NCBI RefSeq assembly: GCF_030580865.1
Contig: NZ_JAUQSY010000006.1
Location: forward strand, 186,001 to 250,000
Direction of reading: 5' to 3'
DNA: 64,000 bases
DNA from: Hymenobacter aranciens
GTDB lineage: Bacteria; Bacteroidota; Bacteroidia; Cytophagales; Hymenobacteraceae
Position numbers and translations under genes: made by a program. Below the pieces are notes generated by a model, which was not told the DNA's origin, ran no database searches, and saw nothing but the letters and a program-made list of their open reading frames with translations. Below are positions 7,742 through 16,889 of the stretch, one piece after another. The stretch's first letter is position 1; the number at the start of each line of letters is the position of its first letter.

Positions 7742-7826
7742 AGTTATGAGTTTTGAATTATGAGTTACGAATTGGGCTTGGATAGTCCTTTGCCCCCACT
7801 CATAATTCAAAACTAATAACTAATAA
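7742..7826. repeat. Heptamer-repeat hairpin (locus 1)
   Basis: Period-7 units (GAGTTAT, GAGTTTT, GAATTAT, GAGTTAC, GAATTGG) form a 23-base arm at 7743-7765. It pairs with 7798-7820 with a single mismatch; about 32 bases of loop lie between. The segment is much more AT-rich than the genes on either side and fills nearly the entire gap between the lipoprotein and DinB genes. Confidence 0.7.
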
Positions 7827-7832
7827 TTAAAC

Positions 7833-8330
7833 ATGATGAATACCCTCGAAAAACTCGGCGCCTTCAATGTGTGGGCCAACGACACGGTTATCGCCCGCCT
7901 CGATGAAATTGTAGCTGCTGGCCAGGAAGTGCCGGCCGTGTGCCTGCGCCTGTTCAGCCACGTGCTCAACGCCCAGGCCATCTGGATTTCGCGTATCGGC
8001 GGCCAGCCCCAGCCCGTGAAAGTGTGGCAGGAGCACGACCTCGCCACCTGTCACGCCCTGCACCAGCAAACCTCCGAAGCCCTGCACCAGCTGATGGCCC
8101 GCGCCGATGAAACCGAGCTGCAGCGCCGCATTTTCTACACCAACTCACTCGGCAACAGCTACGACAGCGCCGTGCACGACATCCTGACCCACGCCGTGGT
8201 ACACGCCAGCTACCACCGCGCCCAGGTAGCCACCCGCCTGCGCGACCACAATTTCGAGCCCGTCAATTCCGACTTCATCACCTACTGCCGCGAGCAGGAC
8301 GCCGCCGGCCGGGCGGTGCCGAGCTTGTAA
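7833..8330 (+). CDS. DinB-family protein
   Basis: 165 residues with the four-helix DinB/YfiT layout. The three metal-site histidines appear in the expected places: H43 in LFSHVLNAQ, then H124 and H128 in THAVVHASYHRAQV. DinB-like proteins include damage-induced proteins and thiol-dependent transferases (mycothiol- or bacillithiol-using). The presence of bshC and ytxJ in this window makes a bacillithiol-linked role possible, but that is inference. The ATG at 7833 is followed by a second ATG, so the start may be one codon later. A bidirectional terminator lies at 8347-8386. Confidence 0.85.
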   Translation: MMNTLEKLGAFNVWANDTVIARLDEIVAAGQEVPAVCLRLFSHVLNAQAIWISRIGGQPQPVKVWQEHDLATCHALHQQTSEALHQLMARADETELQRRIFYTNSLGNSYDSAVHDILTHAVVHASYHRAQVATRLRDHNFEPVNSDFITYCREQDAAGRAVPSL

Positions 8331-8346
8331 ATTCTCATTGGGCCAC

Positions 8347-8386
8347 AACAAAAAGAGGCTGCCCGTCAAGGCAGCCTCTTTTTGTT
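8347..8386. terminator. Bidirectional terminator between convergent genes
   Basis: AACAAAAAGAGGCTGCC pairs perfectly with GGCAGCCTCTTTTTGTT around a 6-base loop, giving T-runs on both strands. It separates the DinB gene from the DUF4382 gene. Confidence 0.9.
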
Positions 8387-8403
8387 GTTAATCAGCCGGC
8401 TAT

Positions 8404-9210
8404 TCAGCGCACTGCCACCGTGCCCAGGTCGGTAATCTGGTCGTTGCTGACGCTGATGTTGCGCGTAACCACCGGATACAGCAGCCCGGAATGCAGCTCC
8501 ACCCGGTAGTTACCGGTTGGCACACCCCGCAGCAGGAAGCCACCTGCCGCATCGGCCGTAGTGCTCAGCGTGTCGTTGGGCACAGTAGAGGTGCGAATGG
8601 CCAGCACCAGCGGCCGGGTCGAAGCCGGCGTAGCGACGCCCCGGATACCGCCCGCCACGGCCGTCGTGATGGTACGAATGACCGGTTTTAGATTGTATTG
8701 CCCACTGTTGCCGCGCTTCACGATGGACTTGGCCACGTCAAAGTCGAGCAGCAGTTGGTAAGTCACGTCGCGCACCAGCGTGGCGTCGATTTTCAGCTTC
8801 AGGCCCGACTGCTGGGCGCTGGGCGTGGTGAGGGCTTTCACGGTGCCGTCGCGCAGCACCAGCGTGTTGTTCGGCCCCAGGATGAGGCGAATCTGGGAGA
8901 TTTTGCCGGCGGGGAAGTCGGCGCTGACCAGCCCCACGGAGTTGCCGTTGGTGTAGTCCATGATGTTGTACACGCCCGGCCGGATGAGTGGCAGCGTCTG
9001 CCAGCCCGCTTCATCGTCGCCGTCGGTCACGTGCACCTGCACTTGCTGCACATCGATGTTCACGGCCGCATAGTCGCCGGGCGCATCGGTCAGGCGCACC
9101 TCGAATTTCGACATGCCCGCGCCGCTCGTGTCGTCGGAAGAGTCTTTGGAACAGCTGGCCAGGCCCAGCAAGGCCAGCGCAAACGCCGGAAATAATTGAT
9201 TGATTTTCAT
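8404..9210 (-). CDS. DUF4382 lipoprotein with carboxypeptidase-regulatory-like C-terminus
   Basis: I start it at 9210, because MKINQLFPAFALALLGLASC is a clean lipoprotein signal and the upstream extension lacks one. The mature protein has SKFEVRLTDAPGDYAAVNID followed by VQVHVTDGDDEAGWQTL, the pattern of DUF4382. The C-terminal about 80 residues (RGVATPASTRPLVLAI ... GGFLLRGVPTGNYRVELHS) form a beta-sandwich of the carboxypeptidase-regulatory type. A cell-surface or periplasmic lipoprotein is predicted; ligand unknown. It lies downstream of the AsmA-like gene but is separated from it by a terminator (9231-9268), so it is probably transcribed independently. Confidence 0.8.
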   Translation of the reverse strand: MKINQLFPAFALALLGLASCSKDSSDDTSGAGMSKFEVRLTDAPGDYAAVNIDVQQVQVHVTDGDDEAGWQTLPLIRPGVYNIMDYTNGNSVGLVSADFPAGKISQIRLILGPNNTLVLRDGTVKALTTPSAQQSGLKLKIDATLVRDVTYQLLLDFDVAKSIVKRGNSGQYNLKPVIRTITTAVAGGIRGVATPASTRPLVLAIRTSTVPNDTLSTTADAAGGFLLRGVPTGNYRVELHSGLLYPVVTRNISVSNDQITDLGTVAVR

Positions 9211-9230
9211 GACGAAGTTGGATTTCATGG

Positions 9231-9268
9231 TAAAAGAACGGCCCGGTAGCTGATGAGCTACCGGGCCG
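9231..9268 (-). terminator. Terminator of the AsmA-like gene (minus strand)
   Basis: CGGCCCGGTAGCT and AGCTACCGGGCCG pair around a GATG loop. On the minus strand the stem is followed by a T-rich run (9231-9238). Confidence 0.8.
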
Positions 9269-9312
9269 CCTTGGGCAACAATACTGCCGCTTTTCACCAA
9301 AGGTTGTCGACC

Positions 9313-12300
9313 TTAATTGGTCTTCGTAGTATCGGCGGGGGCCGCGGCCGGCTTTTTCTTGGGCCCAAACAGGTTGTTCAATCCTTGCCCGATGGCTTTC
9401 TTGGCCTCCTGCTTGGCCTTGGCTTCGGCTTCGAGGCGGCGCTTTTCCAGCTCTTCCTTAGCCTTGGCTTCGAGGGCGGCTTTGTTCAGGCTTTCAAGGC
9501 GTAGCGTGCTATCCTTGAGAAACTTGTTTTTGGTAGCCGCGTTGGCCAGCACGTCGTTCAGCTTGCTGGTCACTACGCTGGTCACGATGCTCTTGGTCTG
9601 GTCTTTCACGCTGCCGCTGGTGAGCTTCACGCTGGGCTTGCTCACGCTACCGCCAATGTTGAGGCCCAGCGTTACCCGCTCCGTGCCCTTGATGTCCTTC
9701 ACGCCCGTCAGGGCGGTGAGTTTGCTGTTGAGGGCGTTGCCGAGCTTGCCGGTGGGCACATTCAGGGCCGTCACGTAATTGAGCAGGCCGCTCACGCTGT
9801 TCGAGCCACCCACGGTCATCTTCACGTCGCCCACAGTCAGGTCGAAGGGTTTTACCACCAGGTTGCCGTTCACCAGCTGCGCGTCAATTTTCTTGTTGAG
9901 CACCACGATGTTCTTCAGTTCGGGCAGCGTAGTGAGGCTGGCAATCTGCGTCATCACCGGCGACTGATTGATTGCCGCCTTCACGATGTCGAACACGCCC
10001 CCGCCGGTCAGGGTGTTGAGGTTCGGCATCATGTCCGCCCCCATTTCGCCGCTCACGTTAAACGTGGTGCCGAACACGCCTTCCACCTGGCTGGCCAGCG
10101 GCACCAGCGTCTTGATGGTGTTGAAGGCCGAAAAGGCGTTCTGGAAGTTCAGGTCCTTGATGTTGAGCCCAAAGTTAAATTTCGGGTGCGCCAAATCCTT
10201 GCTGCTGTAGCTGCCGGTGGTGCCAAAACTACCGCCCAGCGTATTGAAGGTCAAGTTTTTCATGGTGGCGGTTTCGTCGCGCACCAGCACCGTGCCTTTC
10301 ACATTGGTCAGCTTCAGGTTGTCGTATTCCACCTGGTTCACGTTGCTGTTCAGCGTCAGGTCCATGTACTTCGGAATCTGCAGCACGCCGCTGGCTTCGG
10401 TAGCCGGCTTGCTGGCCGTCGATTTGGCGGCCGTGGCCGAGGGCTTGGCCGTTACCTCGTCCACCATCCACTCGTTCACGTTGAAATTCTTCGAGTTCAC
10501 CGTGAAGGTGCCGCGTAGCGACTGCCCCGGCGTGAAGAGGTAGCCCATGTAGTTGCTCACCGTGCCCGAGGCCGCAAAGTCGGAAGTGCCGGTGATGCCG
10601 TTCAGGCTCTGCACCACGATTTCGTTGTTGTTGAAGCGCGCGTTGGCCGAGCTGATTTTCACGCCCTGCGGCAGGTCGGCGCTCTTGTAAGTCACGTTGT
10701 TGGCCTGCACGGTGCCGCTGGCCACCACGTTCTGGTAGCGGCCGGCTTCCACGTCGGCCATGTTGCCCTTGGCGGCGATGTCGCCCTTCACGCGCCCGGT
10801 CACGGTCATGCCTTCCAGCGGGAAGATTTTGGTGATTTTCGTGAGGTCCACCGTGCCGCGCACGTTGGCGTCAAACACCGGCTTGTCGATGTTGTGCGCC
10901 GCCAGGCGGCCTTCCAGCGGCTCGCCTTCCAGCACCATCCGGAACTGCGGCAGGTTGATGTAAGTATCATTCACCTGGCCCGTAGCGTTGGTCACGGTAC
11001 CGTTCAGGTTAATCTGCTCAATCGGCGCCGGAAACTGGGCCGATTTCACGTAGCCGTTGGTCAGCTTAATGGCGGCATTCACCACCGGCATCTGCGTTTT
11101 CGAGTACACGCCCTTGCCCGTGGCATCCACGAAAAACTGCCCGCGCATGGCGAGGTCTTTCACCGGATACACTTTCAGCATCTCGGCCAGGTCCACGTTG
11201 GCCTTCACGCGGCCATCTACCTTCATCGGCTCCAGCCCGTCAATCAGCACGTTGCCGTCGATGGGGTTCGGGCCGAGGTCGAGGTGAAACTGCTGCACGT
11301 TCACTTTCACGTTGTTGGTGAAGCCCGAAGGGTTGTCCACGTTCATCTTCACGTTGATGTTCTTGGCCGCCTGCGGCAGCTGCGGATACTTGAACTGCCC
11401 GTTCGTCACGGCCAGGTTCACGCCGTAGCCGGGCATTTTCAGGTTGTTCTGCGTGCCTTTGTAGTAACCGTCGAAGGCCACCTTGCCGCTGGTTTCCACA
11501 TCCTTGAACTGCTCGGTATATACGCCCGGCACCAGACTCAGAATGGTTTTAAAGTCCGTTTCCAGCGCCTTGAAGGTCACGTCGTAGGTAATGTCCGTCG
11601 CATTCGGCAGCCCCACGGCCCCGGCAAAGCTCAGCGGGAAATCATTGAGCTTGATTTTATTATCTTTGAACGTGAACAGCATCTTGTCCAGGTCCATGTT
11701 GATGGTCATGTCGGCATCCAGCTTTTTATCCGTCAGGTACGCCACGCCGCCGTAGCTCACGTCGAGGTCGTCCACGGTCGTCTTCGAGGTCATATCGAAC
11801 ACGTTGCTGGCGAAATCCCCGCTGCCGCTATGGTTCAGGCCGCGCACATCGGTTTTGAAGGGCAGCGTCAAATCCTCGTAGCGCACGCGTCCATCGTTGA
11901 TTTTCCAGCCCTTGATGGCCAGACTCACCTGACTGGTATCCTGGCCTTTGGTAGCAGCGGCGGAGTCCGAAATCATCACGTCCCAGTTGGCTAGGCCGCT
12001 TTTCAACTTGCGAAGGCTCAAGTCAGGCCGCTCCAGCTCAACGGTTTTCACCTGGATTTCGCCGCCCCGCACCACGCTCATCACGTCGAGGCCCACGCGC
12101 AGACTGGGCAGGTAGGCCAGCGTATCGCGGCTGAACGAGTCGAGGCCGATGACACGCAGCTCGCGCAAATTCAGCGTCAAATCCGGAAATGAGCTAAATA
12201 AGCTCACGTCGATGTTGCTGGGGTCGTACTGCACCGTGGCCCGCACTCGCTGCTTAATTTGCTCGTCGGCCAGGGCCTTCAGCTTGTCTTTGAACAGAAA

Positions 12301-12369
12301 CGGCGCCAGCGCCAGGGCCGCCACCAGCAGCACCACAAACACCAGCACACCAATCAGAATCTTGCGCAT
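9313..12369 (-). CDS. AsmA-like envelope protein, 1018 aa
   Basis: One N-terminal membrane helix (ILIGVLVFVVLLVAALALAP) anchors a very long periplasmic chain. The opening (SNIDVSLFSSFPDLTLNLRE) is typical of AsmA/YhdP-family proteins, which form long hydrophobic-groove rods bridging the inner and outer membranes and take part in lipid transport or outer-membrane homeostasis. The C-terminal third contains the AsmA_2-like stretch around LTGGGVFDIVKAAINQSPVM. It ends in a Lys/Ala/Glu-rich tail (about 955-1018) likely to be an extended helix. It is monocistronic, with an exact promoter element at 12398 and a terminator at 9231-9268. Confidence 0.85.
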   Translation of the reverse strand: MRKILIGVLVFVVLLVAALALAPFLFKDKLKALADEQIKQRVRATVQYDPSNIDVSLFSSFPDLTLNLRELRVIGLDSFSRDTLAYLPSLRVGLDVMSVVRGGEIQVKTVELERPDLSLRKLKSGLANWDVMISDSAAATKGQDTSQVSLAIKGWKINDGRVRYEDLTLPFKTDVRGLNHSGSGDFASNVFDMTSKTTVDDLDVSYGGVAYLTDKKLDADMTINMDLDKMLFTFKDNKIKLNDFPLSFAGAVGLPNATDITYDVTFKALETDFKTILSLVPGVYTEQFKDVETSGKVAFDGYYKGTQNNLKMPGYGVNLAVTNGQFKYPQLPQAAKNINVKMNVDNPSGFTNNVKVNVQQFHLDLGPNPIDGNVLIDGLEPMKVDGRVKANVDLAEMLKVYPVKDLAMRGQFFVDATGKGVYSKTQMPVVNAAIKLTNGYVKSAQFPAPIEQINLNGTVTNATGQVNDTYINLPQFRMVLEGEPLEGRLAAHNIDKPVFDANVRGTVDLTKITKIFPLEGMTVTGRVKGDIAAKGNMADVEAGRYQNVVASGTVQANNVTYKSADLPQGVKISSANARFNNNEIVVQSLNGITGTSDFAASGTVSNYMGYLFTPGQSLRGTFTVNSKNFNVNEWMVDEVTAKPSATAAKSTASKPATEASGVLQIPKYMDLTLNSNVNQVEYDNLKLTNVKGTVLVRDETATMKNLTFNTLGGSFGTTGSYSSKDLAHPKFNFGLNIKDLNFQNAFSAFNTIKTLVPLASQVEGVFGTTFNVSGEMGADMMPNLNTLTGGGVFDIVKAAINQSPVMTQIASLTTLPELKNIVVLNKKIDAQLVNGNLVVKPFDLTVGDVKMTVGGSNSVSGLLNYVTALNVPTGKLGNALNSKLTALTGVKDIKGTERVTLGLNIGGSVSKPSVKLTSGSVKDQTKSIVTSVVTSKLNDVLANAATKNKFLKDSTLRLESLNKAALEAKAKEELEKRRLEAEAKAKQEAKKAIGQGLNNLFGPKKKPAAAPADTTKTN

Positions 12370-12397
12370 AGCAGTCAGTTAAATGAATGTCTTGGGG

Positions 12398-12405
12398 CAA
12401 AAGTA
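12398..12405 (-). promoter_or_regulatory. Bacteroidota -7 element for the AsmA-like gene
   Basis: On the minus strand this reads TACTTTTG, an exact TAnnTTTG match 28 bases before the ATG. No -33 TTTG stands out. Confidence 0.55.
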
Positions 12406-12640
12406 CCGCCCCTTGCCCGACAGCAGCCCGCTTTCCGGCCCCGTCGGCACCGTAAACTAACGCTTTTACCCTTGAGTTTCGCAAGTCGAAATCGACCGGG
12501 CCCAACAAAACTCCGTCCGGCAGGGCGCTTTGTCCGTTAGTGCCCCGTTCGAATTGCTGCCTCGAACTTTCGTACTTTCGCCTGCACTAAACTGCCTGGG
12601 AGCAACGTTGCCCGTGCCATCCACCCCTGCGCTGCCGCCT

Positions 12641-13672
12641 ATGCTGCTTTCTGTTTCATCACATTTTGTGGCTGCCACCACGCTGTTGCTCACCGCCGCC
12701 ACGGCGCAGGCGCAGGACGTGTATTTTTCGCAGCCCTTCGCCACGCGCCTCTACACCAACCCGGCCTACACCGGCCTGCTCGACGACTACAGCCTCACCT
12801 TCGGCTTTCGCAACCAGTTTCCCAGCCTCGTCGGCACCTTCAAAACCAACTACCTCGCCGCCGACCTGCGCCTCGATAAACCGGGTCGCCACCACGCCAT
12901 CGGCCTGGTATTCAACCACGACCGCACCGGCGAGCTGAACTACACCCGCTTCGAGGTGGGCGGCAACTACGCCTACCACACCCGCCTCACCAAAACCCTG
13001 GCCCTGAGCGGCGGCCTCAACGCCAGCTACGGCCGCCAGCAGTCGCCGGTCAATAATTTTCTGTTTGGCGACCAGATTGCCGACGACGGCACCGTAACCG
13101 GCAATCCTTCGGCCGAGCTGACGAATTATCCGCCCGTCAATTACTTCAGCATCGGCACCGGGGCCGTGCTGTATTCCGAGAATAGCTGGCTCAGCATTTC
13201 GGGCCAGCACCTCAATCAGCCCAGCCTGGCCTTCCGCCGCAGCACCAATCTGCCGATGGCGCTGAATTTATCGGGCGGCTATAAATTTTTCCTCCTCAAA
13301 CCCGGTCCCGGCGTTGCCACCCGCGAAGTAAGCTTAACGCCCACAGCCGCCTACAGCCGCCAGGGCGCCTCCCAGCGCATCGAAACCGGTGCGTATTTCA
13401 CCGCCTCGCCTATCACGCTCGGCGCCATGTACCGCAATATTATCCTACCCGGCAGCGTTAATCAGCAGCAGGTGCTGGCGGCCATTGTGGGCGTGAGCGT
13501 CGGCGCGTTGCGCATCGGCTACAGCTACGATGTGGGTCTCACGCCGCTCAGCAGCGACCTGGGCGGCGCCCACGAAATAACGCTGACCTTGCGCAGCTTT
13601 GATAAGCTGGAAAATGCCTATCGTCGATTAAAACGACGCGATTACCCGCTGGCCCCTTGTCCGGCATTCTAA
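12641..13672 (+). CDS. PorP/SprF-family type IX secretion outer-membrane protein
   Basis: I start it at 12641, because MLLSVSSHFVAATTLLLTAATAQAQ is a proper signal peptide; the upstream open frame has no such feature. The mature chain begins DVYFSQPFATRLYTNPAYTG, the hallmark opening of the PorP/SprF family. It continues as a beta-barrel (RNQFPSLVGTFKTNYLAAD, HHAIGLVFNHDRTGELNYTR). Members associate with the type IX secretion system and gliding adhesin export in Bacteroidota. It lies 69 bases upstream of gldJ, and the two probably form an operon; in other genomes sprF is instead paired with an adhesin gene, and no adhesin is adjacent here. Confidence 0.88.
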   Translation: MLLSVSSHFVAATTLLLTAATAQAQDVYFSQPFATRLYTNPAYTGLLDDYSLTFGFRNQFPSLVGTFKTNYLAADLRLDKPGRHHAIGLVFNHDRTGELNYTRFEVGGNYAYHTRLTKTLALSGGLNASYGRQQSPVNNFLFGDQIADDGTVTGNPSAELTNYPPVNYFSIGTGAVLYSENSWLSISGQHLNQPSLAFRRSTNLPMALNLSGGYKFFLLKPGPGVATREVSLTPTAAYSRQGASQRIETGAYFTASPITLGAMYRNIILPGSVNQQQVLAAIVGVSVGALRIGYSYDVGLTPLSSDLGGAHEITLTLRSFDKLENAYRRLKRRDYPLAPCPAF

Positions 13673-13741
13673 TTTTTTGTAACATTGCATCCAAATTGCC
13701 CTAGCTAACTCTTCATCCCTCTCGGCCATTTTAGCCTCGTT

Positions 13742-15010
13742 ATGAAATTCTCTAATTATCTGCGCCTGGCAGTGCTGGGCCTCGGTGCGTTGGCCAGCTG
13801 CAAAAGCGGCCCTCCCACCGCCGCTAAACCCGGTAAATATTCTTCGACGACGGGCATCGAATACAACACCGAAAAGGGCATGACCGTGTCGAGCTACAAG
13901 AACATGCCCGAAGGGCCTGGTCTGGTGTTCATTGAGGGCGGCCGTACCGTACTGGGTTCGCAGGAGGAAGACGTGACGATGTCGCACGACAACCTGGAGC
14001 GCACCGTTACCATCGCCTCGTTCTACATGGACGAAGCCGAAGTAGCCAACATCCACTGGCTCGAATATCTGCACTTTATCCGTACCGACTCGGCCGAAGA
14101 ATTCTACAAATCTGCCCTGCCCGACACCATGGTGTGGGCCCGCGACCTGTCGTTTAACGACCCCTATGTTACTTATTATCTGCGTTATCCCGGTTTCCGC
14201 TACTTCCCCGTGGTGGGTGTAAGCTGGCTGCAAGCCGACGACTACTGCACCTGGCGTACGGCCAAGGTGAACGAGGCCCTGGCCGCCAAAGGCTCGGACG
14301 ACGGCGGTGGCAAGAAGAGCAAGAAGAAAAAAGGTGATGACGCCGCTGCCGAAGGCGCCGCTGAAGGTGCCGGTGCTGCCGAAGGCGCGGGTGGCGACCC
14401 CAGCAAGCGTATCTCCATCGAAAACGGCAACACGCTGCCCAACTACCGCCTCCCCACCGAGGCTGAGTGGGAATACGCCGCGCAGTCCCTCATCGGCACC
14501 CAGGAAGTAGGCAACGAAAACCAGGAAGAGAAGCGCATTTACCCCTGGGATGGCCGCTCGACGCGTAACGCCTACGGCAACAAGATGGGCCAGTTCCTGG
14601 CCAACTTCAAGCGCGGCCGGGGTGACTACGCCGGTATCGCCGGCAGCCTGAACGACGGCGCTATGATTACGGAGTACGTATATGCCTACCCGCCGAACGA
14701 TTATGGCCTCTACAACATGGCCGGCAACGTGAACGAGTGGGTGCAGGACGTGTACCGCCCTCTGTCGTACCAGGATGTGGAAGACCTGAACCCCTTCCGT
14801 CGTAACGGCGTGCTTGACCCCGCCGATAAATACGACAAAAAAGGCTACCAGTCGCTCATCGATGACCACGTTCGCGTGTACAAAGGCGGCTCGTGGCGCG
14901 ACGTAGCCTACTACCTCTCGCCCGGTACCCGCCGCTTCATGGCCGAGGATTCGGCCACGGCAACCATCGGTTTCCGTTGCGCGATGATTAACCCTGGCTC
15001 GAACAAATAA
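13742..15010 (+). CDS. gldJ: Gliding-motility / type IX secretion lipoprotein GldJ
   Basis: The lipoprotein signal ends in LAVLGLGALASC. The start of the mature protein (TTGIEYNTEKGM, then GPGLVFIEGGRTVLGSQEED) matches GldJ better than the related GldK. The rest is a formylglycine-generating-enzyme-like (SUMF1) fold: FYMDEAEVANIHWLEYLHF, LPTEAEWEYAA, YNMAGNVNEWVQDVYR, and a final KGGSWRDVAYYLSPGTRRF. In Flavobacterium GldJ is needed for gliding and stabilises GldK. A hydrophilic Lys/Ala/Glu/Gly-rich stretch at about residues 185-223 interrupts the fold before LPTEAEWEYAA. A terminator follows at 15026. Confidence 0.88.
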   Translation: MKFSNYLRLAVLGLGALASCKSGPPTAAKPGKYSSTTGIEYNTEKGMTVSSYKNMPEGPGLVFIEGGRTVLGSQEEDVTMSHDNLERTVTIASFYMDEAEVANIHWLEYLHFIRTDSAEEFYKSALPDTMVWARDLSFNDPYVTYYLRYPGFRYFPVVGVSWLQADDYCTWRTAKVNEALAAKGSDDGGGKKSKKKKGDDAAAEGAAEGAGAAEGAGGDPSKRISIENGNTLPNYRLPTEAEWEYAAQSLIGTQEVGNENQEEKRIYPWDGRSTRNAYGNKMGQFLANFKRGRGDYAGIAGSLNDGAMITEYVYAYPPNDYGLYNMAGNVNEWVQDVYRPLSYQDVEDLNPFRRNGVLDPADKYDKKGYQSLIDDHVRVYKGGSWRDVAYYLSPGTRRFMAEDSATATIGFRCAMINPGSNK

Positions 15011-15025
15011 GCTGGTTAGGCATAG

Positions 15026-15060
15026 AAAAGGCCGCTTTCCAACAGGGAAGCGGCCTTTTT
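15026..15060 (+). terminator. Terminator after gldJ
   Basis: AAAAGGCCGCTTTCC pairs with GGAAGCGGCCTTTT, giving T-runs on both strands. It may also serve the convergent gene at 15144. Confidence 0.85.
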
Positions 15061-15143
15061 CGTTTTCCCGGCTTTTCCGGCTGCCGGGGCCATTCTCTCT
15101 CAGTCTCTTATTTGCTTTTCGCTCTACATTAATTCAAGGCCTT

Positions 15144-16682
15144 TTACTGCTGCTCGGCTAGTTCCAGCAGCACTTCATAGTAGGGTCGTCCCTTCACCCG
15201 GGCCCTTAGCCAGGCGTAAAAGCTTAGCACCTGCAGGTCTTCCTGTTGCGTGGTCAAGAAATTGGGTATCTGCGACACGCGAGTGGCGAAATCGACCTGT
15301 TGCACCAAGTCGGGCTCGCTGATGATTTCATGCACTAAATGCAGATAGCGCAACACTGGTTGGTAAGGCCCGCCTTCGGGCGCTTCCTCGGTGGCCGGAA
15401 ACCGCTCGCGGATGCCACGCTCGATGGCCTTCAGACGGGTGAGGGCCAGGTCAGAATGGCCGAGCTCGTGCTGGATGATGAGTTCGCCGAGGTTGCGGTT
15501 GATAAGCCACTCCAGGCCCAGGTGCTGCTCCAGCCAGTGGTCGGTGCGGCCGAGGCTAAGCAGGGCTTGGTTAGCTTTGGCAAACTGGCCTTCGACGAAA
15601 TGGTGGAACGAGAGCTGGAAACGCGCCGTAAGGTCGTCACGCTGGTTGAGAGTCGATGCCCTTTTTAAAGTCTTTTCGATGAGAACAATACCTTCCTTGT
15701 TGCGACGCAGGAAAGCATAGTTAGCGGCCAGCAGGAAGGTGAAGCGCGGCTCGAACTCGGTGAACTGCTGACCGGGCAGGGCCGCCAGCAGCGCGCGGCC
15801 CTGCTCCAGATAGGTCACTGAGTCGGCGAAGCGGCGGGCGCGGTAGAGGGTGTGCGCCAGCATGTAGAGGAGCTTGAGCTGGTAGCCGCGCTGGGCAGGC
15901 GCAAAGCCGTGGCGACGCTCCAATAGCTTGTAGCTGCGCTCGATATAAGGGGCGAAGGTGGTAAAATCGCGCCGCAGCAGCATGGCATTGCGGACGATGG
16001 ACAGCAGCCGGCACAGCAGCGCGGGTGAGCGGGTGAAGGCATCCTTGAGGTCGTACTCGGCTAGGATTTCCTGCACCATGGCATCGACCGACACCGTGGC
16101 GCGGCCCTGCGTGCGGGCCTCGCGCAGGCGCAGGCGCAGCAGGCTGTCGGCGATGTTGGCGCGCTCTTCCTCGTCGGCGGCTTTCTTGTTGGCGTGGCGG
16201 CGGCTGATGATTTCGGCCAGCGGCGGGGCGTGGGGCGAGTCGGCGTGCTGAATTTGAAGGTTGTACACGGCATTAAGCGGCTCGTGCTGCTCGCCGGTGA
16301 TGGCCAGCTTTTCGGCTTTGCGCAACGTGGCCCAGGCCAGCCGCGGGATGCCGACGTCGAATAAATATTGCGCCAGCGTGACCTGCCCGCGCACGGCGGC
16401 GGCGGCCGTCATGTCGTGCTGGCGCTGGCGCAGCAGCAGGTAGTCCATGAGGTGACGGAGCAGGCGCTTGCGCAAAGCGTAGTAAGCCACGGGGTTGGGC
16501 TCATCGGGGTAGAGCTTGGCGATGAGCTTTTCGGTACTCAGCTCCTTGGGCTGCACGAGCAGCTCGAAGAGGCGCGAGTCGAGCCGGCCGCTGGCTTTGC
16601 GGCGCTGGCGCTGGATGAAGTGGGCAAAGTCGCGCCGGTCGTCGGGCGGCAGGGTAAGCAGGGTGGTGCGGAGGTCGTCCAT
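15144..16682 (-). CDS. Conserved helical-repeat (TPR-like) protein, 512 aa
   Basis: No function recognised. The whole chain is helical, without a signal peptide or membrane segment. The N-terminal 100 residues (LPPDDRRDFAHFIQRQRRK, LFELLVQPKELSTEKLIAKL, YALRKRLLRHLMDYLLLRQR) form a compact helical domain. From about residue 105 there are TPR-like pairs (FDVGIPRLAWATLRKAEKLA, LLYMLAHTLYRARRFADSVT, FHHFVEGQFAKANQALLSLG). This is the look of a cytoplasmic protein-interaction solenoid. It is convergent with gldJ and divergent from the lipoprotein gene at 16890. Confidence 0.7.
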   Translation of the reverse strand: MDDLRTTLLTLPPDDRRDFAHFIQRQRRKASGRLDSRLFELLVQPKELSTEKLIAKLYPDEPNPVAYYALRKRLLRHLMDYLLLRQRQHDMTAAAAVRGQVTLAQYLFDVGIPRLAWATLRKAEKLAITGEQHEPLNAVYNLQIQHADSPHAPPLAEIISRRHANKKAADEEERANIADSLLRLRLREARTQGRATVSVDAMVQEILAEYDLKDAFTRSPALLCRLLSIVRNAMLLRRDFTTFAPYIERSYKLLERRHGFAPAQRGYQLKLLYMLAHTLYRARRFADSVTYLEQGRALLAALPGQQFTEFEPRFTFLLAANYAFLRRNKEGIVLIEKTLKRASTLNQRDDLTARFQLSFHHFVEGQFAKANQALLSLGRTDHWLEQHLGLEWLINRNLGELIIQHELGHSDLALTRLKAIERGIRERFPATEEAPEGGPYQPVLRYLHLVHEIISEPDLVQQVDFATRVSQIPNFLTTQQEDLQVLSFYAWLRARVKGRPYYEVLLELAEQQ

Positions 16683-16889
16683 AAGCGCCGCAAGTTTACG
16701 ACGGTGGCGGCGAAATCCAGCGAAGTTCTGATGTCAGAATCTGGCCGGGACATCAATTATTTATCAGTTGTTTAGCCCGGCTAGTCCAGCCAGATTAAAG
16801 TCCGGGAATTGCAATAGTCAGCTTGCGCCGGGCTGGCACATCACTACACCTTTGATGCGGCAACGAAACGCCAGCCTTTGCACGCTCAC

